Source: Phytophthora sp. 'mugwort' (Eukaryota; Oomycota; Peronosporomycetes; Peronosporales; Peronosporaceae). From it: DNA of 64,000 nucleotides. How positions within the stretch are numbered: the stretch's first letter is position 1; the number at the start of each line of letters is the position of its first letter. Location of the stretch: NCBI GenBank assembly GCA_033558025.1, contig JAUCEF010000008.1, forward strand, positions 2,356,001 to 2,420,000, read 5' to 3'. A model generated the notes under the pieces. It was not told the DNA's origin. It worked only from the letters and a program-made list of their open reading frames with translations, and made no database searches. The position numbers were made by a program, and so were the translations under genes. This document shows, piece by piece, positions 41,280 to 53,172 of the stretch.

Positions 41280-42419
41280 CAGTTACTTTCAAGCTGGCTT
41301 TGCGGTCGTCCGGTACGTACATGTATGTTTGTAGAGAGTGAGTGCTGCGCCCACTGAAAAGGGAGGGGGTGAAAGTAACATAACACAACCATCGGAGGAG
41401 AACGGTTGCGAGCGCGCGTAGCCACAGCAAACCCGCGCGGTATTTGCGGAGGCGGGATCAGCGTCGAGCTTTCCAGGGAGCCGAGCACTGTAGCGGGCCG
41501 ACCTTAGAATATTTTCCTCGCGGGATCGCAGCGACTGCCTTTGCGAAGCAAAGCCCAACACAGCGATACCATCGTTCCTCAGGAGGGCTAGGGTAAAAGT
41601 GAGATGCGGGACCTTCTATAGAAAACTACAGTGTAAACCTAAAATGTGACAGGGCTAGATGGTCACAGCAACACGTGCCTTGTGTTATTATGTGTGAGCA
41701 CTGCTGAGCACTACTGAGCCTCTTACCGAGCACTCCGCGCAACGCTGTACCACCGCTTACGAAGCGTGGATGGCATGGCAAGAAGCTCACCTGCCTTAAG
41801 ACACAATCTGCGACGTTTGCTGCGATCGGCTAATCGAGACCCGACCGCATGTTCTTCTCATGTGGACGCCGTGTTTCAGCTCGACCAGGCGAGGTATCCA
41901 CTAGGACACGTACACTTCGTGATTGCTTCTGTAAATTATGCTCATGTAGCGCGAATATTTTACGTGTTCGCGATCGCTCGATAATGATGTTTTGGAGGGT
42001 ATAAATGGTTTTGGAGGGAAATCGCGACCTCGAACACGACTAAAAGACAACCATGTTATCGTTCTATAATCAAGTTTTCATGCCATTTCAAAATTCGGGC
42101 GAGACCATGATGTCTGCTAAGTTACGTTTGCTTTGACTCTAACTGAGGTGTCAGTCTGCTTCGTGTCACTAACCAACGTGCTTCCCCTTAGGCAAATGGC
42201 CTACTTGTTCTGAACGTCAGTTGGGAGAATTGCGACGGAACCCTCTCAGCGAAGAGCAGCAGGTATACGTCCTCCGCGATAGATGACACTGCTGCGAAGC
42301 ACGCTAAGTCGAAGGAGTCCATGGGCGTAACGTAGCTGCGAAGGGCTCAAGGGAATGGGCAAGTGCAAGAGCAACGGACCGCAACGAACAACTTGGACGG
42401 AAGTTCAAGAATGACTACA
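41280..42419. other. No gene recognised
   Basis: Short frames only; 41766-41984 is open but unremarkable. Confidence 0.35.
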
Positions 42420-43103
42420 AGCTCTACAGTACATCACTGGATTGAACGGTGGGGGTATGAACTTCGACATCCTAATGCTGAATGTAGATGTATGGGAGCA
42501 ACTAATCTAGTCCAAGCCGAAGGGCAAGGCCACAATTAAGGAAACTCGCAAGGCTGGGTTTGTGCACACAACGATCTGCTAATTGATAGCCGGTGTGTCG
42601 ATGAGATTTATTCGCTTCCATACATAGTGATAACGAGTGTATAACTCACAGGCGATATGCGCGTAATGGGCGAGCAAGCTCGTACCATCCCGCAGTTACT
42701 ACAAGAAATTGCGGAGATGAGGTTTCGGATGCCAGCCCCCCTGATATCAAGATGCTCATAGCATCACGGATAGCGGTAGCGACGGCGACACCACCATGCC
42801 TACCGCGCCTGCACTGAACGAGGACGCAGAGGCACCAAGCAGCCAGCGAGTCACCAGCAACGAGTCGATAATATGTGAAAAGGCTTCGCTAACCGCGCGC
42901 AAAAGAAGATCAAGGTCGGCGGATCGCTGGACCATAAGATGGAGCCATTGGTGCACACTATTAAGGTGTGCATCAAAATAAAAGTTGCCGACATGAAAGT
43001 GAGACACAGTGCTACTGGAGAAGGGAACGATGTTGTGGCCGAGGACAACGCTGAAGAGGATAGTGAAGGTTACGATGAAGAAGAGCTTGAAGCTTTTATC
43101 TAG
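42420..43103 (+). pseudogene. Possible companion (Myb/SANT-like) gene of a Harbinger element
   Basis: Plus-strand pieces: GGGMNFDILMLNVDVWEQL (about 42450-42506), SKPKGKATIKETRKAGFVHT (about 42510-42570) and an acidic end near 43040-43100 (DNAEEDSEGYDEEELEAF). MNFxILMxNxDVW and KTRExGFVH are reminiscent of the DNA-binding partner proteins encoded by PIF/Harbinger elements, but there are stops and the SANT domain itself is not visible. The minus frame 42756-43382 is treated as a shadow. Confidence 0.3.
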
Positions 43104-43429
43104 CTGGATAGCATCGTACTCAGCCAGCGAAATGAATATCACCCTCCTGTCTCTTATATTAGTCAGTGAAGCGTGAAGCATATTGCATGCTAAGCCAAAT
43201 GAAGAAAGTTTATGGCACAAAATATAGGACCTACTCGCTCGTTTCACTAGTGTGCCCTGATAACAAACTGACAGAGCTAATACTGTCGTCTTCACTGGGG
43301 GGTATAGCATCTTCACTATCGCTAGATATAATATTTGAATATATCTCCATAAGTAGACAATATTCAACACTGTTTTCTTCACTTGTTGAGCTTGTAACCG
43401 TGGCGTCCACTGTGCTACTGAGCCCGTAG

Positions 43430-44190
43430 TCCTGATATTCTCTCCACATTTTCGTTGTCACTTCCTCCACGTCATGCCATTTTAAAAGTAAAAAAAAAAG
43501 ATTTGGCTCGCATCGTGAGTGGTCTCCGGGGCTTCGCCTACATCCTCATCAGCTCTTCGAAATCTCGCCGGGGTTGTTCACATCAACAGCCCGAATAAAG
43601 CTTTGCACTAACACATGCAAATATCATGGCCTTGCTGTTCAATAACTCGTTGTCCATACATGTCCGCGACACTCTAAATCGGCTCTTCAACACTCCAATC
43701 ACGCGTTGACCGCCTTGGCATGCCGCAGGTAGAATAATTCCTTCCCATCTTGGGGCCGTCTAGAATATCTACTCCATTATTTCAGGTGGTAGTGCACACG
43801 GCGAAAAGGTGTCAGCACTTTGGCGTCAGCGAGTACGTAATTTGTTTTGAAACTCTCCAGAAAGTGAATACACTGCAAAGCCATAGGGTTGTGAGCACTC
43901 CCCTCCGCACCGGGGTAAATGCAGCACACTCTGTTCCAGTCGCCCGCGATGAGCAAAATTGTGCAGATGGATCCTTTGTGGTTCCGGAAGCGCTTGACAT
44001 CTTCACTCGGCACCACGATCCGGAAGTGCGTGCCGTCAATTGCGCAAAGAGCCTGATCGAAATACGGATGGCGCTCCTTGAAATCGTTTGGTACAGTCGT
44101 TGGTAAGGCGACGATGTCTTATAATGCTCGAAAAAAAGCGTATACGTCACGAAGGCGATACTGGTGGACCGTTGAGTACTCTAAGCCGAA
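43430..44190 (-). pseudogene. PIF/Harbinger transposase, C-terminal part
   Basis: Read on the minus strand: LFGLEYSTVHQYRLRDVY (about 44190-44135), after a frameshift FKERHPYFDQALCAIDGTHF with first catalytic D, then RIVVPSEDVKRFRNHKGSIC, NRVCCIYPGAEGSAHNPMAL and KTNYVLADAKVLTPFRRVRY-like sequence with the second D. The third catalytic region appears as LRHAKAVNA followed by frame loss. Distal pieces include VQSFIRAVDVNNPGE and a WREYQDY ending (about 43430), typical of HARBI1-like proteins in oomycetes. Several stops. The paired ORF at 42420 may be its partner. Confidence 0.65.
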
Positions 44191-44419
44191 CATAATCTCT
44201 TGAGATCGGCATGTCGCAGCAGTTCTTCTTCAATTGAGAGCAACCGCAAAAACCTCATGAGGGTTCTGAAGCGAACTTCGAATGTGCTGGGTCGGAAGCA
44301 TATCGGATCCGACGATGAACGGAAGATCTAAGAACGATCAAGATACGACATACACAGGACAAATTAGCCGAAGCAAGATGGATATAGAATAGATTATTAT
44401 ATGCAACACGGATCACTAC

Positions 44420-47322
44420 TGCTACCAAGTTAGTGACTTACGACATAGACTACTCATGATCCGGAGCAGGCGGAGAAACTTCATGCGAAGCCGGCCGATC
44501 TGGCGAGACGGATGGGAAGTCGGATCCGTGCGGAAGTGATTGCGCCACGGGGCGCTCCTGTCACACTCCGTGAGAGCCGCGATCAAATCTGGGGCGGGGC
44601 GGATCCCGTCCCTCTGCGACCGCCTCGCGTCCGGAAACCATGCTGTGTCTTCGGACTGCAAAGGAAAATGAATGAACACCGGATCTAGCAGCAGGTCCAG
44701 GTCTCAATAGCCCGTCCGGCGAACTTTCTCGAAGATCTGTTCTTGCAGATTCCGGAACTTCGCGCGAGCGATGCGAGCTCCGATTCTTGCGCCCACGGTA
44801 GAAAGACGCGAACCACGCATGCGCGACGCGGTCGGACTTTGGGATCGGGAAAGAGTGCGTAGCTTCCCAGTATGCCTGACGATGATCCTCCTCGTAGACC
44901 CGATAGTTCGTGGCCAGCGCTGCCTCTTCGGCTGATCTGGCTGGATCAAAAGTCAGCGGCTCCAAAGCTGGTACCGCAAGGGCCTTCCACGGCTGCTCCC
45001 TGTAAGCGCCAGGATGTTCTCCTTCTTGAGCAAGCCCGGAGCGTAACGCGAAGGATCCAGTTGCCCCCACGACTGGTACGCTCAGGAAGCATCCACCCAG
45101 CCGGGAGCACCCGATTGTCGATCAGGATCCGGGGCGCGAGGGTAAGCACACTAATCTGGGAAGGATCCCAAGGCGCTACCTCTTCCGCGATCACGACCCG
45201 CAGCTGATGGAAGCCGGGGAGAAACTGTCCTCAGAACCGAACGGCTGAGAAACGGGATCCGTGGCGGGTGTAACGGCAGAAGGGGTCGGACCGGGTGTAC
45301 CGGCCGTCTGAGTCGCACCTTCCACCTCTTCCTCCGCTTCGGCAGAGTTCGGATCTGTGTCGACCACGATGGGCATAGCTTGAGATCCCTCACCACCGGA
45401 GATCTCCGCGGCAAAACTACGTCGACGGGCGTCGGATCGGGATCGCTCCAGAGCCATTTGTAGTTCGTCGTCGTCGGATTCGTCGAAAATCACATCCGAG
45501 TCGAAGAGCTCGGCGTCGGATCCACTACAGTGGGAACTGGGATCGGAGTTAGATCCAGATCCTGTGCTGGGGAACTCGTAGTCTTCATCACACCCGGGGC
45601 GTCAACAACGAGATCCAAGGAGGATCCTGGTTGGATTGAGGAACCCTCGAGGCCGATCCAGAGGCAGTTGCGACATTCACCGCAGGGGACGAGAAATGAG
45701 GCACCTTTTTCGGCGGGCCCGGATCCTCGTGGCGAGGAGAGGCGGGTAGACGGAAGGGCCTCTTGGAAGAGGCCTGGTCACGGCGAGCCACGGAAGTATA
45801 CCGAACGCTATGCGCAACCGACGAGCTCCGCATGGCGGCCGAGACGATCGACACTAAGTTGTCAAGAGCGCTGTCCCGATCCATGACGGCCGAGTCGTGC
45901 TTGCCGAGCAGGCCTTTGTGATCTTGCGACAATGTCATGCTGTCCCCGGAGCTGATCAAGATCTTGGCGGACCAGCTGGTACGCTTGCTGCATGTCAGAG
46001 ATCTGCTCAGGGAGATTTCTCTGAACCTATTGCTACCCCTTTCGTATAGCCTCGTCGAGATCCAGGTGTGCCGGATCGCGTTCGCTGGTGAGCTGAGTCA
46101 CTTGGGCCGCCGCAGATTCTAGATCTCGCCGAACTTGAGCGCCGGCGCAGACCTTGATGTTAGCCTGACGCTGGTCCTCTTGAGCTCCTGAGCGATCGTG
46201 TCGTGAGCAGCTTCGAGTGTCTTCTGGTCCACGGGGAGATGTCGGAGCTGGTCTTGAATCATGTGCAGTGAATCTTGGGCACGCTCGTGATCCCGATTAG
46301 CTGCTCCCAGCGAGCGCTTCAGGCGCTCGATCTCTTCCCGGGCAGCATCTAGCTTGCCCACTGTATGATCTTGAACCCTGTGAAGATCTGCACGGCGACG
46401 CTCAGCCTTGTCAAGAAACCCTCTAGCTTGAGGATCCGTTCACATCGGACATGCAGCTCGATCCGTGCAGCATGCAGATCTGCCGCAGGCACCCATCCGT
46501 CGAGCCGTTGGTGCACTTGGTGCAGTTCTTCCCGCAGTCGCTGAGCTTCACGTTCCAGATCACGGACATGCTGCTTCCGCTGCTCGTGGTTACGTTGAAG
46601 ATCCGCTTGGCCCTTCTGAAGGCGAAAGAGACCTCTGAACGCCGTGTCACGCTCAGATCGAGCGGTTTGAGACTACTGCTCGAGGTCGGCGGATCGCTGA
46701 CTCAGCTCGGTCGCTTCATCTCGCAGATCCTGCTCAAGGGAAGGGGCAGCCCTGGGAGGATCGGCTTGCGCGGCACTGCCATGGTCGGATAAGCAACGCT
46801 CCAGACCGAGGGCATAGTCTCGCGGGTGGGTGTACGCCTCCGCGCTGGTTTCTTCTAGCATGGTGTAGCGCGCCCGCAGATCGCCGAAACCCTGGGCCTC
46901 CACGTAGAGACGGTCAGCTTCTTGGCGCGTTTCGGCTTCAAGCTGCGTGACTTGACGAAGTCGCCCCTGGATAACGTCGTAGCGGTGCTGGACGAAGTCC
47001 ACGAGCGCGCGGTTGTCCAGTTGGGCTTGGCCAACGAGTGGAGTTCTTCGTTGTGGCGACGCGCAGCAACCAGATCCCGCAGAGCTTGCTGATGCTTGGC
47101 CAGCAACTCGTCGTAAGCACCAACGAAGGTGTGGATCGACGTTGCCGCGGCTCGCAGCGGATCCAGATCCAGCACCACCGGAGTTGCCGCCGCTGAAGGA
47201 TCCGACGGTGCGTGATCACAGTGCGCACATGCAGGAGGGGCGACCGGAGACAGGCCTTGCCCGGCGAATACGGCAGCGCGAGGCGTGGCGTCAGTATCAT
47301 GAGTGCGGCGGGTGGATGACAT
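44420..47322 (-). pseudogene. Ty3/gypsy-type gag region, coiled-coil rich
   Basis: The minus-strand start at 47322 gives MSSTRRTHDTDATPRAAVFA. The following HTFVGAYDELLAKHQQALRD and a long heptad-rich coiled coil run across several frames (47000-46120: DVIQGRLRQVTQLEAETRQE; REEIERLKRSLGAANRDHER). An acidic Ser/Pro linker (45493-45191: MIFDESDDDELQMALERSRS) and the segment THSFPIPKSDRVAHAWFASF (44860-44800) end the region. I recognise this organisation from large Phytophthora gypsy-like elements, but no zinc knuckle or protease is visible, so the class is inferred. Dense GATC and GGATCC strings cover it. At least four frame changes. Confidence 0.45.
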
Positions 47323-48339
47323 GGTGGGGATGCTTGATCTGGGTTGACGGCGGTGGTTGAATTGTGGATCACGTGACACAGTGTGTTACCGTTGCGCGGT
47401 GGTCACAACGTGTCAGGGCGGTTGTGGTATTGCAGATTCGGATAAGATGGCATTTGACCGCCAGCCGGAAGATCCACGTAGCCAGCGGCAGCCATAACAG
47501 CGTCAAGGTGATGGATCCGTCCCGTGGGGTAAGGTCTAAGTACTAGATCCGATCAGTTTAGTGCACACCGGATTGAAGATCCGTAGCTAAAGAGGTAGAG
47601 TGGAAACGGGTGGCCAGGAATAGGTCAGAGATGGCATCTTGGGTTATAAGTAGTCCGTAGGATAGTTTTAGGGATGGCATCCGAAGGTAGATAGGCTAAG
47701 GTATAAATCAGAACCGAATTTGCACTGGAAGACAGACTTGACTATAGTATAGGGGATTTCTATTGGCCCCATACATAGATCAAGTCTAACTTTGGTGATC
47801 TTCCTGCACATGTGGCAGCCCCTGGATAGCTTGACCAGGTGCGCTAGCCCTTGGCTACCGCCCCCCCCCCCCTCAAGATTCCGCTATTAGAAGCGGCAAG
47901 CATCGTAAAGGAACAAGTACAACTCCGATAAGGAGCAAAAACACCCTCAAGAAAGAACAACTCCGGAATCTGTATTTCTATTAGGATCCACGAGGTCTTC
48001 GCAAAGAGCTCAAGACCAAATCAACATCGGATCTCGTGCGCAAGAATACTCGCGCAGATCCACCCCCTCCCAAGTCCCCACAAGGACGTCCAAGGCCCAC
48101 CAAGTGCGCATCTCGTGTCAACGAGAGAGTAGTACCAGCCCGCCGACGGGTACACATGGTGAACCACTCAGCAACTACACGGCCGTCGGAGTACCCCCTC
48201 CGTTAGTCGGTGTCTGGGCGCAGTGCGTGTGGGTTGGGATCCTACTGAAATTCAGTGGATCCACTCCACCCCAGAGGCTCCTCACACTTGGTCAGAACGC
48301 CTGCCATTAGTTGCGATTGCCCTCAACATGCGGTTCACC
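47323..48339. repeat. GATC-rich leader or LTR-like DNA
   Basis: No coding signal. The composition resembles 14380-14790 and 27340-28040. It contains a C12 run at 47861-47872. It lies upstream of the minus-strand gag start, so it may be the leader or LTR of that element. Confidence 0.35.
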
Positions 48340-48895
48340 CACCGACCAGGCATATTCCGTTCTATCGGAATGGCTTACGCCATCCACGGGTGCCGCTAAC
48401 GTTGCGAGGCAGCACCCCGTCTTCAGTTTTAAGTGGTGGAGAAACTCGAAAGCGCTTCCTGCCGGGTATCGGAGATGAGAACGGTTTCCTTGCGGAAACA
48501 AGTGGAGTATTTTATAGACACCAGGCTGAACGTAATTAGCCGTGTCCGTGATGCCATATTGCAGCGGCACAGGACAAACAAAAGGAGTACTCTGACAAGA
48601 ATGGAAGAGGAAACTTAAATGTGTTTAATGTGGGGGATTTAGTCCTACTAGACATGGTGAACTTGCCACTCGCCACGGTAAGTTCCGCTTGGGAGCAACA
48701 AGCTGAAGCACCGCTTCATTGGACCCTTCGCGGTCCTGGCCAGACAAGGTGCGGCATATACCATTGACCTGCCTAAGTCGATGACGACCCACCCGACGTT
48801 CTACGTGGGCCGTCTGAAGCGGTACCATGATCCGCAGGACTCACATGCCCCAGCTCTACAAAGCGAGGCTGCGACCCTTTTCTCTGAGTGCGTTT
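48340..48895 (+). pseudogene. Ty3/gypsy integrase C-terminal region
   Basis: Plus-strand pieces: GLRHPRVPLTLRGSTPS (48388-48440), DKQKEYSDKNGRGNLNVFNV then GDLVLLDMVNLP (48571-48670), and KHRFIGPFAVLARQGAAYTI then DLPKSMTTHPTFYVGRLKRY (48700-48835). The last two blocks form the GPF/Y motif of the integrase C-terminus that precedes a chromodomain in gypsy elements. One frameshift lies at about 48690. A chromodomain follows at 49395-49600 after an antisense segment. Confidence 0.7.
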
Positions 48896-49391
48896 AAAGC
48901 CAGAAGCTCAGGTCCTTGCGGGGCCGCGGAAGGGGGTTCATACGAAGGAACCCCGACTGCATACGCCGAGTATGAGCCATAGTGATAGGGCTGGGAGTAC
49001 GGAGGAGGCGCTCCCGCCTGGGCCACAGGCCGGAGGAGGTCCCGAACGAGAGACAACTTCCGTTGGACTCGGTCCATGGACGTCCAAAAGGCATCCAGAC
49101 GTTGGAAAATCTCCTCCACGTCATTTGTACGGCGGTCAACCCGACCTTTAAGGGCCAACAAGGTGTCGGCCAGACGATTGACGTCGTCACGAATCGGCCC
49201 AAGGACCCCAGCGCTCCCGGCCTGGGAGCGGCAGCCCCGCCCTCACGAAGTCCAAGCGCAGTCTTAATCGCAAGGACACGATGACGAAGAGCGGTGTCTT
49301 CAACGACCCGAGGTGGAAACGAAGGCTGCACACCAGGTCCTGAGCCAGACCGGATGGGCGGCGCCTCTTGCTCATACTCGTTCGAGGACAC
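48856..49391 (-). pseudogene. Antisense gag-like segment lodged between integrase and chromodomain
   Basis: The minus strand from 49391 reads MSSNEYEQEAPPIRSGSGPG, then RHRVLAIKTALGLREGGAA. After a frameshift near 49200 it gives ALKGRVDRRTNDVEEIFQRL and SMDRVQRKLSLVRDLLR, a heptad-like coiled coil, and ends LLALNALREKGRSLAL. The plus strand is not coding here, while the flanking plus-strand blocks belong to one polyprotein. It therefore looks like an insertion or rearrangement of a gag segment from an oppositely oriented element (compare 50180-50886). Function unknown. Confidence 0.4.
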
Positions 49392-49394
49392 TAC

Positions 49395-49600
49395 CGCCTC
49401 TCCTCGCCTGTAATAGGGAGACCAACTACCACGTGGAGCGTGTGCTCCAGGAGTGGGTTCACGGAAAGCGCCAGCTCCGTGTGAAGTGGAGGGGGAACTC
49501 GGATGCTGAGTGCTCCCCGGAGCCGTACGGACGGCTCAGGCTGACTGCCCGAAGGCTGTCGCGATCTGGGAACAGAATCGGCGGCGGCTTCGTAAGTAGT
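49395..49600 (+). pseudogene. Chromodomain at the end of a gypsy polyprotein
   Basis: RETNYHVERVLQEWVHGKRQ followed by LRVKWRGNSDAECSPEPYGR, and after a 1-nt shift ADCPKAVAIWEQNRRRLRK and TAG at 49600. This is the chromodomain pattern (YxVExIL...YLVKWxG...WEP...L) that lets chromoviruses integrate into marked chromatin. The first aromatic and the WEP tryptophan are altered (SPEP). Confidence 0.6.
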
Positions 49601-50179
49601 TCGGGCCTCTTGCCCGAACGGGGTGTGGTCGTAGAGCCAAGACCATACCCGCGCTCATATGAGCACTAGAAGCGAAATGTTTCTGCATTTCTCAAGAGAG
49701 CTGCCGTTTGCCTACCACATGGGCAAACTCAATACGCAGATCTCGGAGGTCAAGGATGGCCTCCAGCGTGATATCCTGCCGGAGAACCTCGAGTTGTCCT
49801 TGTTAGCAGCGCGTAGCTGCCCACTTCCAAAAGACGGTCTCGGCCTCTTAGAAAGAATTACAGTGTTGGGGCATCACGTCTGGATAACCCCACACAGGTC
49901 GCAGTCCCGACCGCAGCTCTGGCTTCTTTCGCCGGATCGTGAACTCCTTGAGCGGGATGTTGTGAGGCCAAGAGCACGCACCGAGCGATGCTCACGTTCT
50001 GAAACAGGGACTACTTGGTCACCAGCTGGCGTTGATAAGTGCCATGAGAAAGAGCGCCCACCAAGAAGCGCACGAGGCAGCTGGAGCTGACTCACGTAGG
50101 CGTCGGCGCCGTGGGACTCCTCAGGGGGAAGTACCCGGGAGCGTAAGGCGATCCCCCACGGACAGGTGAAGAATACCTC
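49601..50179. other. Unassigned; open on the plus strand
   Basis: 49659-50090 is open for 143 codons on the plus strand (PLPKDGLGLLERITVLGHHV). The minus strand also has gag-like stretches (LEVLRQDITLEAILDLRDLR). I cannot decide; probably part of the minus-strand element. Confidence 0.25.
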
Positions 50180-50886
50180 ACAGGCGACCGGGTGGCCGGG
50201 GCCCGCACTCCCTTATGACGAGCAGCCTGGTACTCCGACTGCTGCCGGTCGAGATTGTTGGAGATCTCTCGGCCGACTTGGCCCTCTTCCTCCTCGTCCG
50301 AAACAGAGAGCTGAAGAGGTCCTTGTTCGTGAACGTGATGGTTCCATACTCTTCACGGATTGGAGACCGGAAAGCAGCACGCCGCTTACGGCTGACTTCC
50401 GAGGCTGCTGCAGCTTTCGCAGTTTTGAGGCGGGCAGTTGCATCAGAGAGCGTCAAGTTCTTGACCGGAGAACGAGGTTCTCTTCGTCCTCTTCGGGTGA
50501 ACCTGGACCCCCCCCTGGCGGGGGTCGTCTTCTCGGGCGTCTTCGGCGCGTCGCCATCGTCGCCATGATGGCTAGACAGCGGGGTACGGGACCCAAGCGC
50601 GTCCGACTGACTCGGGTCTCGGGTCGCCGTCAGACTCCTTGACGAGCGGGATTTCGTTGTCACCCCAGGACATGGGAGACTTGTCCGAGTCCTCCTCGTT
50701 TTCCACGAGGAGCTCAGGGTCCTCCGCAGGAGGTTCAGGCGCCTTGGGGGTCACCTTGGATGCCACCTTGGTGGATCCCTTAGCGGTCGAGTCTGTGCCA
50801 GAGGGCTTAGAGCTCTTAGCCTGTTGCTTGGAAGCAACAGGCTTGGCAGGCGCTTTCGCACCGCTGCCAGACCGAGTCTTGGTCAT
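50180..50886 (-). pseudogene. Gag-like N-terminus of a minus-strand LTR element
   Basis: The ATG at 50886 gives MTKTRSGSGAKAPAKPVASK, a lysine-rich start. Then an acidic segment (ENEEDSDKSPMSWGDNEIPL), a frameshift at about 50590, and a basic Ser/Arg-rich stretch with KNLTLSDATARLKTAKAAAA and REEYGTITFTNKDLFSSLFR. This resembles N-terminal gag ORFs of Phytophthora gypsy elements, but I have only a general likeness. It continues in broken form to about 49660. Confidence 0.4.
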
Positions 50887-51034
50887 GCTTGAGGCTGAGT
50901 AAATGCAGAGAAGAAGAAGAGCACGGAAAGTACTTGGGATCAAAAGGAAATGAGCCGGCTGCGAAAACTAACCGCAACGAAGTCGATGTAATTTGACTTA
51001 AAGAGTGAAAGGCGGCGACTTCCTTTCAGAATGG

Positions 51035-51290
51035 TGTACCCTAACACTCTAAGTGATGTAGCCAACATCACTATGACTTCACGGTAATGACGTCACGGAT
51101 AGGTACCATAGATATGGTACAAAGACCTCAGGGCCACCCAATAGGATAACATCTAGGGTACTTATAGGTGACTAATAGTTAGTATGTAGACGCATTAAAA
51201 GGAGTCACCTCTAAATATATTCAGTCTTAAAATCTGCCTAATTTTGGTAACAGTCCCCCAGACCAAGGACTTGTAAACTGCCGTTCACTG
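51035..51290 (-). repeat. Possible LTR edge and dispersed repeat
   Basis: On the minus strand a block runs from TGTTACCAAAATTAGGCAG (51251) to GGGTACA (51035), which could be a short LTR with TG...CA ends. No primer-binding site follows directly, so this is weak. The outer sequence CTTGTAAACTGCCGTTCACT at 51268-51287 recurs at 17855 (CTTGTGAACTGCCGTTCACT). Confidence 0.35.
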
Positions 51291-52054
51291 AGCGTATGTA
51301 TACTCTCCGGAAGTCGCACATCCTGTCCTGTGCTCGTCTGCCTAGAGGCACCTACGGGCACTGAGCCGGTACCGAAACCAGAAAATGGGGGTTATATATT
51401 CAGATAGATTTTATGTATTTCATCAAACGTTGAGATCCAGATGAGTGGCTCTGGTGGCTTCATTCGCCGCGTGTTGCAGGAAGGTTTCAGATAGAAGCTG
51501 TTGTTGTTTGAATGTACAGATAAATCTCTGCTTTTCCTGCGAATCAAGGGATCAGCTTACTGTTCATGATACCTGCTGACAAGGTGCTGCGGGGAATACG
51601 ACTACAAGTATAGATATGTGTTCGTAAGTAAGTGCTAGCGGAATCTGCAAGGTAACTTCCTTGTGTCATCTTCGTACGGAGCGATAGCTAAGAAGATGCA
51701 CATTCTAAAGCAATGAACTAGCTGTGTAACGGGGTAAGAGTTACCGTTACTAGCTTACACTATTAGTAGCAGAGGAAGCTTCTAATTAACAAACCAAGTG
51801 TCATTTTAGTGGCAAATTTAACTCTGTTTTAGTTTTTTTAAATCCGAGGAAAAGTTTCCCGGACTTCTGTGAGCCACTCGAATTTGGAACGACTCCTGAT
51901 TAGTCGATATGGGTCTGGCTCCCCATAATCAACCAATAGGAGGATAGCTACCTACTAATGTAATATGTAATAGAAACTTACTTACTTATGTAGCGGACAC
52001 AGCCCGTTACAGGCTGGGTGAACGAAGCAATCGATGTATTCATTAGTACGTCAG
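51291..52054. other. No gene recognised
   Basis: Short frames only. Confidence 0.4.
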
Positions 52055-52582
52055 CTAGGGACTACACTTCAGTAGATAGCGCAGTCGCATGAATCGCAGT
52101 AGTACTGGAATTGGCTTGCGAGGCATATCGATGCCTCGAATGTAGCACTCGAAGAACATAATCACCATAATACCGGAGCTAGCTACGTCCGATTGCCGAG
52201 ACTTCGTTTCCTTCTTTATCGTCGTGAAATCGCACATTTCACCAAAGCGGTCTCGAAGCAGCGCGTCACACATGCTGTAGGACTTGGATTTAGCTGCTTG
52301 AAGAGACATAGAACATCTCCCAAATGGAGTAGATCGTCCACCACGTAGCTTCATTCGTTTCATTGTCTGTTCACGTTCAGCGGTTGCGTCGCTGACACCA
52401 GCCCACAACTCAGCTGGAACCGAGATGCGCTTGGTGGCCGTGTTAACCCCGCCCAATTTACTGCTGCTTCCGCTTTCACGAGATTTTCCATCCCGCCGTG
52501 CCACCGCCCCATGGCGTTGATGTCCTTGTGTATGTACATTCCGAACCGAGAATAGTGGTTTACAGCACATCATCCCGCCCAT
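52055..52582 (-). other. Orphan open frame of 175 codons
   Basis: Open from an ATG at 52582, with VNTATKRISVPAELWAGVSD then ATAEREQTMKRMKLRG near residues 45-80 and a basic, methionine-rich remainder. A gene is possible, or the remnant of a transposon-encoded DNA-binding protein; I do not recognise it. It abuts the AT-rich PLV block, but its base composition is host-like. Confidence 0.35.
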
Positions 52583-52685
52583 TTTTTTATAATTCCATCT
52601 GGATGTACTAAAACCATGTTTAATCCATTAATTAGCAAAGGGATAAAACCCTATATAATTTAAGCAGCCCCTGTCGATAGCCAAT

Positions 52686-52992
52686 ATGCAAAGGGACATA
52701 TTTTTTGTTCTCAAAAGTCCTGATAGCGAAATATGTAAAGGTGCATCAAGTTGAGAATATAAAGAATCAATATTTTGCCTATATGGATCTATCCAACTAT
52801 CAGAATAAAAGAAACATATCCTTTTGTGAGATCACACAAAGTATCGATATCTATGAGCATAAGCAAATGGCTATAAACGACACCAAATGCATAAACAACC
52901 GCGAGCATTCATTTCGAATTGGGGAAGAGAGGCTCAATAACCTCCCAGAAAAGTACACCCGAGAAGAAAGATTCAATGTGATTGCGGCTTGA
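52686..52992 (+). pseudogene. Probable GIY-YIG-like nuclease remnant beside PLV copy 2
   Basis: From 52686: MQRDIFFVLKSPDSEICKGA, like the strand-turn-strand of a GIY-YIG domain (FVLKSPD...xYxGAS) but with ICKG instead of VYIG. After a frameshift, KQMAINDTKCINNREHSF then RIGEERLNNLPEKYTREERF, similar to the CxNxRRAF...EE tail that follows this domain in PLV and giant-virus nucleases. AT-rich like the neighbouring block. Confidence 0.4.
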
Positions 52993-53172
52993 TATATATA
53001 GTCGATACAATAAGGGTAAGCATCTAATGACAAAGAAGCACAAAAATTATTTAACTTCAAGTGATTAAGCTAACAATTCTGAATTTCACAGGATTCCTCT
53101 GAGTTTCATAATTATATTATTTTTTTCAAAAAAAGTAAGAGGCTATGTATATAGATACATCCAACTGATAAC

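Noticed and set aside
42756..43382. 208-codon minus-strand frame as a membrane protein
   Set aside because: It is antisense to the coding-like plus pieces, and its hydrophobicity follows from the complement of a charged sequence.
44561..45070. Separate host gene
   Set aside because: It continues the gag-like reading of the neighbouring retroelement and lacks its own start context.
49659..50090. 143-codon plus-strand frame as a gene
   Set aside because: No motif, and it lies in overlapping retroelement debris; left unassigned.
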